From positions 1 through 64,000 of the forward strand of contig BQKZ01000586.1 in the NCBI GenBank assembly GCA_036244855.1: a stretch of DNA of 64,000 nt, written 5' to 3'. The notes under the pieces are model-generated. The model searched no databases. It was not told the origin of the DNA and saw nothing but the letters and a program-made list of their open reading frames with translations. The position numbers and the translations under genes are program-made. Below are positions 56,689 through 64,000 of the stretch, piece after piece; position 1 is the stretch's first letter, and each line of letters starts with the position of its first letter. Source of the stretch: Temnopleurus reevesii. Its lineage: Eukaryota; Echinodermata; Echinoidea; Temnopleuroida; Temnopleuridae.

Positions 56689-59678
56689 GATTTTAATTCT
56701 TGGAAGTTTTTGTATTTGAAAAGCCATTCAATAATTATGCTTTACTTTGTTTATGGTATTTCTCAATGATGATTTTAATTGTTTACTTAGCCACCATCAA
56801 CATATCTTATTTTTCCTTCAGTGTTCATATTTACTTTAGATATCATATGTAGGTATTTCTTAAAGTCATAAATATATAAAGTTAAATGTGGTTGTATTTA
56901 TTGACCTCTAGTAGATTGGATATCAATAGCTTTGATAAGATAATTTATCTTAATAACTTGTAGTTGTTCAATATGAAAATTCCTTAGAATCCATTGTTGT
57001 CATATGTTTACTTTTTCATATTTAGTGTAAACATAGTAAAAATTTGTGATAAAAAGTTTAGGAAAGACACAGGTTTGCTTGTCAAAGACACTTTGATGAG
57101 GATAGAAATTTGCTCATCTCTCAATGATTGATGGCAATCTGAGTGACCTCTACTTTGAACATGCTAGTCTAAATATTAGTGCCAATTTGAACACAATTAC
57201 CTACAATATAGAGATAACTTCAGATATGGTGTCAAAACACTGCATTACCACAACCCCAACCCACTTCTGTAATGGCTTAAAAAAGTTTTGCAAAAGACAA
57301 ATAAATTTTCATAAGAATGAATAGACACAGAGTTTGAAATTCGGAACTCAGCAACCTATCAGCAGCCAAAGCCACCAAAGAATTAAGTTCTGCCTTCACG
57401 TTTTTGATTGATAGAAGTCAGTAATAGATATCCTCAAAGGAATATTGAATTTAAAACCAGTTAAGGTAATGTTACAATAGAGTTGTGATAAAGTACAAGT
57501 ACATATAATAATTTATCTGTGTTTGTCAATCAAAACAATTTTTGAATACAAGTCTACTGTAAAAGGCACACTCTTTTAATTACTCCAGTAGGAAATTTTA
57601 GACAAACCAAGCACTGCACTTTTTATATGAACCAATAGTACAAAATGATTTCCAGTTTCTTTCCCCAAGTCAGTGCTTTATACAGACCTACGCTATGCAT
57701 TGAAATAAATTATTTCCTAAAATAAAGCCATGCACATGCTCTGCTATTTAGGCACTGATAAGTGTTTAATGTGATTAGTCCATATAGTTCCATGTACTTT
57801 CCATTTGTACATATATGTAGCGTATAATTGGAGGCAAATTGGCAATAATTGAAGCACTTTGTTGAAATTGATGGAGGGAAAGATAAGCTTTGTGTTGATC
57901 AAGCTGCTTTTCCTTTACTCTTGAAAGAAGTGCAAGTCATTTGAGATTAATAATCTGTATATTAATGCGTTAATGGAACTTGAGTCTCTTCTGGAAATGA
58001 TTGCTTAAAGATAAATTGCTCAAATCTTGTAGGAAGTTCAGTTCCAGTAATTACTGATTCTATCTGAGAACTGAGTACAACAGAGCCTCAAGGGATGTAA
58101 AGAGGATAAAATTGTTTATTTTAGGAAAAAATTATGCCAAACAAATCATTACATATAAAAACACGTCTTTTCTTCAAAGAGGAGAAAAAAATCTGCTTAA
58201 TGACACATGACTATTTTGCTCCATTATCTACGTAAACTTCATTTCCTTGCATTGATTTTGGTATTTTTTCTTTAAAGATTATACAAATTTGATTTTCAAA
58301 GAAAAGAATATCTACCCATTGTGCTACCCTTAGCTTTCCCTTTTGATTATTTGCCAGGTGATTCTTCATTTGGATTAAGTTTTCAAAAGCAAAAAAGCCA
58401 TCTTGAATTTGTTTTCAATTTGTTCATGTTGTTTCCAAACCATTGTTTCAAAACATCTCTTTTGATTTGTTACCCCCTTGTGTAACGTATCAGCTCTCAT
58501 AATAAATTTGATGTCTGAGATCGAAACTGTTTTCAGAGACACCCCTTAAATTGATTTGATTGTTATTAGCTATAAACGTGATATTTTGACACCCTGAAAC
58601 TAAATATATTGACACCTTGGGACTAAATATTGAGCAATTTTTTCATAACATTCAAACTATCTTAACTCTTTAAATCCTTGAAGAGGTTCATCTTGTTACA
58701 TTATTGACTTTGAAGTTAAGAATAAAAATATTTATAATGAAATCAAATCACACAAATGATCAGGTAATGTAAGAGAATAACCTTTGAATGTAACAATGGA
58801 ATTTGATTATACTCATACAGGAGACAAACAAGTTATGTTTTTAAAATATCAAATGTTGTTTTTTACCAAAATTGGTGCATGAGATTATGGAATTTCACAA
58901 GGTTATTCACTTTCTCTTCCAAGAGTTAATATTTGGATCATAAGTCATACTTTTTAGGGGGATGTGCAGGAATCCAACATTATATATCTGACAAAAAGTG
59001 AGTTATTCAATACTGTCTTTTCCTTTCTCTAGTTTTCTTTTGCAATTGGAAAACTATGTGCGTAGAAAGGAATACAAAATATATTAGTGATTTTTCAACT
59101 ATTGTTTCATTATGAGCTGACTAATTTGTCCACAGCAAAAACAAAAGAAGGAAAATTAGAATAAAACTCTCATATTCCATATATTTAGAAAAGACTCGTA
59201 AGTCCGTCAAAGTCCTTCTTCAAATTTTATTTTTATGATATGGCATTGTCAGAACATCTGTCCAGATGTTACTCTCCCAAGCAATAACAGAAATGGGAGA
59301 GAATAAAGACACTCGTCATATTGTAATTCAAATTGAAATCACTGTCATTCTATGACCCACTTCAGCTAGATTAATGTCAGTTTTGACAAGAGCAGGATAA
59401 ACTGTAAAAGACAAGGAACCTTCCCATTCATTAAATCAAACTTTAAAGGTAAAAGTTTACTTTAAGTAATTGTGCAATCAGTACTTTCCTTGATATATCT
59501 GAAATATAAAGATTTTTTTGCTCTCACTTTTTGTAATTCAAGAGTGAAAATATTTGGATATCAGTGTATGTTCATAGGAAATAGAGGCCTGGCTGGATTT
59601 TCACTCAGTTGCACGGTTTCTATATTTTTCATTTTGTTGAAAAATGTCGAGAGTCGCACCTGGGCATTACTTCTTGTG
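56689..59678. other. Intergenic, nothing recognised
   Basis: AT-rich, no convincing open frame, repeat or RNA gene. Confidence 0.4.
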
Positions 59679-59735
59679 GCTGAATGATTGAAAATCTTAG
59701 GAGTGTTATACTCATAAGATTCTCAATCATTCAGC
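59679..59735. repeat. 57-nt hairpin, about 20-bp stem
   Basis: GCTGAATGATTGA at 59679-59691 pairs with TCAATCATTCAGC at 59723-59735. AATCTTA pairs with TAAGATT and GAGT with ACTC around a short GTTAT-type loop, with small bulges. Partial pairing continues outside (CTTGTG with CGGCAA). Size and near-perfect stem resemble a miRNA precursor or an ultra-short palindromic element. Confidence 0.65.
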
Positions 59736-60085
59736 GGCAAAAACATATGCCAGTCTAAATCATATTCCAGTCTCTCTTCAAGTCGATCTTTACTAAAAGA
59801 ATGACAGAGTAAAATACTGCCCTTTAGTTCTTTTTTATGTAGGAGAGAATTTCATCATTATTTTTACTTCAATAAAGAATAGAAAGTCCATAGAAAATCC
59901 CATAAGAATGTAATCATGGTGTCATGTGGAAAGAGGAAATCACAAATTTCAGAAATTAAACTTCATTTTGTGGATCGGACATTAATCTTTTTATGAAATG
60001 ATCAATGAACAATTACTTCTTATCTATAGGCTCACAGGGAGGGAAATGTCCGGATGCCAGTAATGTTCAGGGTCTGAAAGGGAAA
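59736..60085. other. Intergenic, nothing recognised
   Basis: No supported feature before the gap. Confidence 0.4.
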
Positions 60086-60251
60086 NNNNNNNNNNNNNNN
60101 NNNNNNNNNNNNNNNNNNNNNNNNNNNNNNNNNNNNNNNNNNNNNNNNNNNNNNNNNNNNNNNNNNNNNNNNNNNNNNNNNNNNNNNNNNNNNNNNNNNN
60201 NNNNNNNNNNNNNNNNNNNNNNNNNNNNNNNNNNNNNNNNNNNNNNNNNNN
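60086..60251. other. Assembly gap (166 N)
   Basis: Run of N followed at once by a G run (60254-60264), a likely cause of the sequencing stop. Open frames spanning it are meaningless. Confidence 0.99.
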
Positions 60252-61251
60252 AAGGGGGGGGGGGGTGCTACCATAATGTTGAACTTGCAGCAAGATCAAT
60301 CTTTGCTTATTACTTGATTGTCTCTGTAACCATGTGCAAGGTTTTTAGTAGATTAGGGGCAGTATAGGAAAATGTGCTATGTCGGGTTGCGGATATCCAA
60401 TGTGTTTGATGGTCCCGGAGAATTTTAATGTTTATAATTAATTTAGCATAAAACAATGGTGCGATATTTGTGAGTAAACGTATTAGTGAATTAAGAAAAG
60501 GAAAGTGAAATTTTTCCTTTAAGAGAATGGTCTGGAGAGAGGGGAGAAGACATTTTGACAGTTTGTGTATGTTTCTATCGTGGGGTCACATGAGGTCACA
60601 AGCCGTATGCCTTTAACTAGCTCAGCTCTGTTTGCTACCAAAATACGAGGGTCATAAAGTGAGCAGGAGAATGGGTCATGACCATGTTTGGATTTTTAGA
60701 GTATTTATAAGCTTATCTTGATCTGCTTTGCCCAACTTGACTCCATGTTTGTAGTTATTTCTTGTAGATTTACGAGCACAGTTGTAAAAGTCTCTGCGTT
60801 ATGTCTCGGTTAAATGGCTTAAACGATGCATGTGTCTTGATCCCTGCTCCAGCACATAAAATAAATTGAATTCATAAAATCAAAGAAAAATAATCAGATG
60901 AAGGGCATACTGGGCATGGAATCAATGAAAATCAGCAAGTTATCGGTCCTTTTTGGAAAGTTTGCAAATGATTAAATGCATTATATAAAGATTGTTTTCA
61001 TTTAAGATAAATCCCAACTGCCAGATTATAACTTCATAAGAATAATTGATGTTGTACAGAGATAAATACATAAATAAATAATAGGCTTCAATATGAACAT
61101 TAAATTCTTCAAAAGAGCTAAAAGATAAAATGTTACCACCATATACACACTTTTCTAAAATTGGGGATGCTTAATTCAGTTTTAATAGATATTTTGATAA
61201 TGCTTGAGTAGCTTTTCAATTACTATTTTTTAAATTTTTGTACTTTTTGAT
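60252..61251. other. Intergenic with a nuclear-receptor-like motif
   Basis: No gene supported. GGGTCA, four bases, AGGTCA at 60583-60598 is a DR4-type half-site pair, possibly by chance. Confidence 0.4.
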
Positions 61252-61352
61252 GTTTTTTCATCCATCTTGATATATTTACAGAGGACAAACAGCTTGGTTT
61301 AAATTGTTTAAATCACATAATCATAATGTTGCACAGTGTCTTTAAATGTTAA
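61252..61352 (+). repeat. Dispersed repeat C, copy 2
   Basis: Matches 22487-22590: TTTTTTCATCCATCTTGATA, GGACAAACAGCTTGGTTT, TTGCACAGTGTCTTTAAA. Ends undefined. Confidence 0.6.
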
Positions 61353-63643
61353 TGATAGTCAATCGTTCAAATTCAAAGCATGTATCCATGGTTTCACTCT
61401 TCATCACTATAGATACTTCAGTTATCTAAATATAAACCAGTCATCCAGAAGCACATTCCCAGTAGTGAGATAAAAAGCAAATGGAGTGACGTGGTTGGGT
61501 TTAATAAAAAAATCTTTAGGTGGAAGACGTGGCTCTGGCTTATTTTTCACTTGCATAAAAATTAGAATTTTGTCACAGACTCTTATTGGGCAGTTTATTA
61601 CCTGCTGTCTCTTTTGAAGATATGCCAACCTTCTGGTGAATTTATTGTTAGAAATTAAAATATGAATAGCTAAATGAGAGCAACAAAAGTTTCATATCAG
61701 AGAAAAACGTGAATAAAAAGCCAAAGGACTGAAGCAAATATATTCTCATCAGAAATCATGTGAAATATATCTTCTCAATGTCATCTATTTGGGAGCTAAA
61801 CATTGAATTCACATAAAACTGCACATCATCAATATCCAAGGAGGATGAAAGCCAGGTTTTGGATAAATAACTTTGTATGACCATTGAGTTTGTGTTTCTC
61901 AATCGCTATGATTGCCTTACAGACTTACCTTGTATTCCAAATTAATATCTTTATCTTCAAGATTTGTAACTCGAATGTGAAGTTCAATTAAAGAATAATA
62001 ATATTTAAATGATATTTACATGATTAGATGAAGCAGTCACTAGAAATATGTCAGCGTGTCCAGGAGTCCAGGATAAAACAATTTACAAGCTATATAAAAC
62101 CAAATAAATCTACTGAAGATGTAGAACAACTATGACTTTTTCTTTATTTTGGACTGTGATCAGATGAATGGAACAGCTAAATACTTAATGTCGTATTCTA
62201 AAATATATAAAATAAAAAATGGAATCTTTCGTCAGACAAGTACCCAAGTCCATTGATTATTGCAAATACTGCATGAATAACTTGTGAGTGCAGTGTATGA
62301 GGCTACTTAATGCTATTTAATGTTTGATCAATTAGATTTATCAGTCTGATAAGAAAATTGCCAGAAAAAGAAATATGTAGACCTTCTTTTCTACTGGTCC
62401 ATTAATGTGACCAGTGATCATTGTTTGTGCTTTTAGTATTTATGTATTCTGCAATCAAAGTGGAATTCATGATGAATCAAAACCTAAACCACCATTCTTG
62501 ATAAATCAAAAGATAAACCACAAAATACCCCACATTAATTCACTGAAGCAACTGGTAGCATTCATAGTTTTGTGACATAAACTACTTCTATCGGAATACC
62601 AAAGATACCAGTTGAAGAATGACTGTTTATATTCAAAGTTTATGAAATGACCTTAGTATCAAACCAATAGCCAATCAGAGCTATCGCTTGGTATATAAAC
62701 ACTTGAATCTTGAATCTTCAAAAAAGAAAGAAAAATGGTGAAGATAATAATTATTTATGCAGCTCGTCTTGTGTCTACCCCACTGTCTTTACCCCAACCA
62801 CAAACCTAACTTTTTGGTTTGATACTTCAAAGAAATTCAGGCCACATTTACCAGCTTCTGCGCCAAGTTCAGGCCGTCTCCTACACCTGACTATAAATCA
62901 CCAAAATACCCAATCTTTCGTTGACCCCCTGACACCCCCATAAAATCACTCAGTTTTTATCCTCATTTTTGGTTAGTTTCCTGCCATCAAGTGATATTAT
63001 TCCCATTTTCTGCCTTCATTTATCATGGTCGGTTTATTTATCTGTTTTTCATTCTGTCCCTCCATGAAAAACATACAAAGGTGCTGAGTTATTGCTGGGG
63101 CTACTGACTCCCTCCTCAGGGAGAGGGGTTGTGGGCTGGCTTAGTCTGACTTGTTGAACTTGAATCTTTGAGGAGAAGAAAAGGGACATTTGTGAGCTGA
63201 AATGTAATTGGTATAATCCCTAGAGCTGCGTTAATTCCATGATGTTTTTAGCTTCTTGTTTACCTGACTTCACTGGCACTTTGAATGAAAAACAATTTCC
63301 AAATGACCTGTTTCTTGAAAGAAACATTTATTTTCATTCTTCCAAGAAAAACATGGAATGGTATTTAAGATGTATGAATGGCATTTAATGTTTTGTTAAT
63401 AATCTTGACTTGAGGGGGTTATTAAAATGCATTCTATTCAGATGACAGGTGTTAAGAGGGGTGCGATGTAAAAACTGATGAAATATATTGGAATATCAAA
63501 TATGTTCCATGTCAAAATTTTATTATTATCATCTTGTCTTCCTCTCCTCCTCTTTCCTTTGTGATTTTTGTCTCATTTTCTTATATTTTCCATTACTTCG
63601 TTTCCGATCTATATATTTGATTGATGTTCATTTTTATCAAATA
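61353..63643. other. Intergenic with a promoter-like stretch
   Basis: No gene I can support. At 62667-62700 a CCAATAGCCAATCAG block precedes TATATAAA by about 15 bp. The 77-codon frame after it starts without an ATG and has no recognised domain, so the promoter idea is weak. Confidence 0.35.
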
Positions 63644-63809
63644 CAGAGAAACCTTGTTATAATGAGTTTCTTGGGATCATACAAAAATTACTTTGTTATA
63701 TATCAGGAATCTTGTTATAATGAGGTTAAAGGTCTTAAAGCATGCAAATATCTGAGACTTGCAAAATAACCTTTTTATATCAAGAGTTCTGTTATGTGAG
63801 GGTTTTAGA
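63644..63809. mobile_element. Degenerate Tc1/mariner-type MITE
   Basis: Left end CAGAGAAACCTTGTTATAAT preceded by TA, then repeated CTTGTTATAATGAG words and TTCTTGGGATCAT (compare GTCCTTGGGACCAT at 23118). The right end near GTTATGTGAGGGTTTT is eroded. Same family as 23095-23272. Confidence 0.65.
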
Positions 63810-63849
63810 AACAAAAGAATACAAATAACTAGGATTGGTAAAATAGACA

Positions 63850-64000
63850 ATTCATATTCAAGTTCAAGTTCAAGTTTATTTTCCACAAATCACAAATCAT
63901 AGTATAATATGTGTAAAGAAACGAAACAAAACAGTACAATGTAAAATAAAAGATACAAACCAATACAAAGATATTTAGTCTAAGCATGTATAGGACCAAA
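63850..64000 (-). mobile_element. Possible retroelement 3' tail
   Basis: TTCAAGTTCAAGTTTATTTT followed by A-rich, AAACAAAACAGTACAATGTA-type sequence, in the style of the 41690 region. It runs off the window, so the class is undetermined. Confidence 0.3.

Noticed and set aside
60005..60367. 120-codon frame and two minus-strand frames across the gap
   Set aside because: Most of each is N; the frames are meaningless.

Overview
The window is animal genomic DNA: AT-rich, gene-poor, full of short interspersed and tandem repeats, with two runs of N (16449-16867 and 60086-60251) and a single N at 24703. The repeats (tRNA-derived SINEs with a TTATTA tail, several foldback MITE families, a CR1/jockey-like LINE fragment) and an intronless leucine-rich-repeat/immunoglobulin receptor gene fit a marine invertebrate deuterostome, most likely an echinoderm such as a sea urchin. 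That assignment is inference. I see no bacterial-type operon, phage, CRISPR, rRNA or free-standing tRNA gene.

Only one protein-coding gene is convincing: a 1108-codon open frame on the minus strand (46410-49736). It encodes a secreted-then-anchored receptor with a signal peptide, cysteine-rich LRR N-cap, roughly 30 LRRs, LRR C-cap, one Ig domain, one transmembrane helix and a 16-residue tail. A TATA-like box lies about 125 bp upstream. Beyond it (49874-50935) are decayed copies of the gene's own leader and first codons, one split by a SINE. The only other coding trace is a reverse-transcriptase fragment (16070-16448) that runs into an assembly gap.

Layout: 0.6-1.7 kb tandem array of about 120 bp; 8.9-9.9 kb dimeric array (about 318 bp period); 10.9-12 kb two MITEs; 12.4-14.0 kb GA-rich tract, then a 150-bp satellite; 16 kb LINE fragment and gap; 23.1-25.7 kb Tc1-type MITE and a 1.2-kb duplication whose junction is the single N; 31.3-35 kb GA tract, tandem MITE, about 170-bp array and paired MITEs; 37-38.4 kb mosaic element with a GC-rich end; 41-43 kb MITEs and a dispersed repeat; 44.85-45.65 kb nested MITEs beside a SINE; 46.4-50.9 kb the receptor gene and leader relics; 52 kb SINE; 53.7-54.4 kb long inverted repeat; 55.5-56.7 kb cluster of four MITEs; 56.7-64 kb mostly unannotated DNA with a strong hairpin, a gap and a second Tc1-type MITE.

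Most of the interest is in mobile-element biology: two MITE families can be defined from the sequence alone, one with exact 9-bp target duplications in both copies, one with seven copies and mostly 4-bp duplications. There is also a satellite apparently grown from a foldback element, and a receptor gene with serially duplicated, decayed 5' ends.
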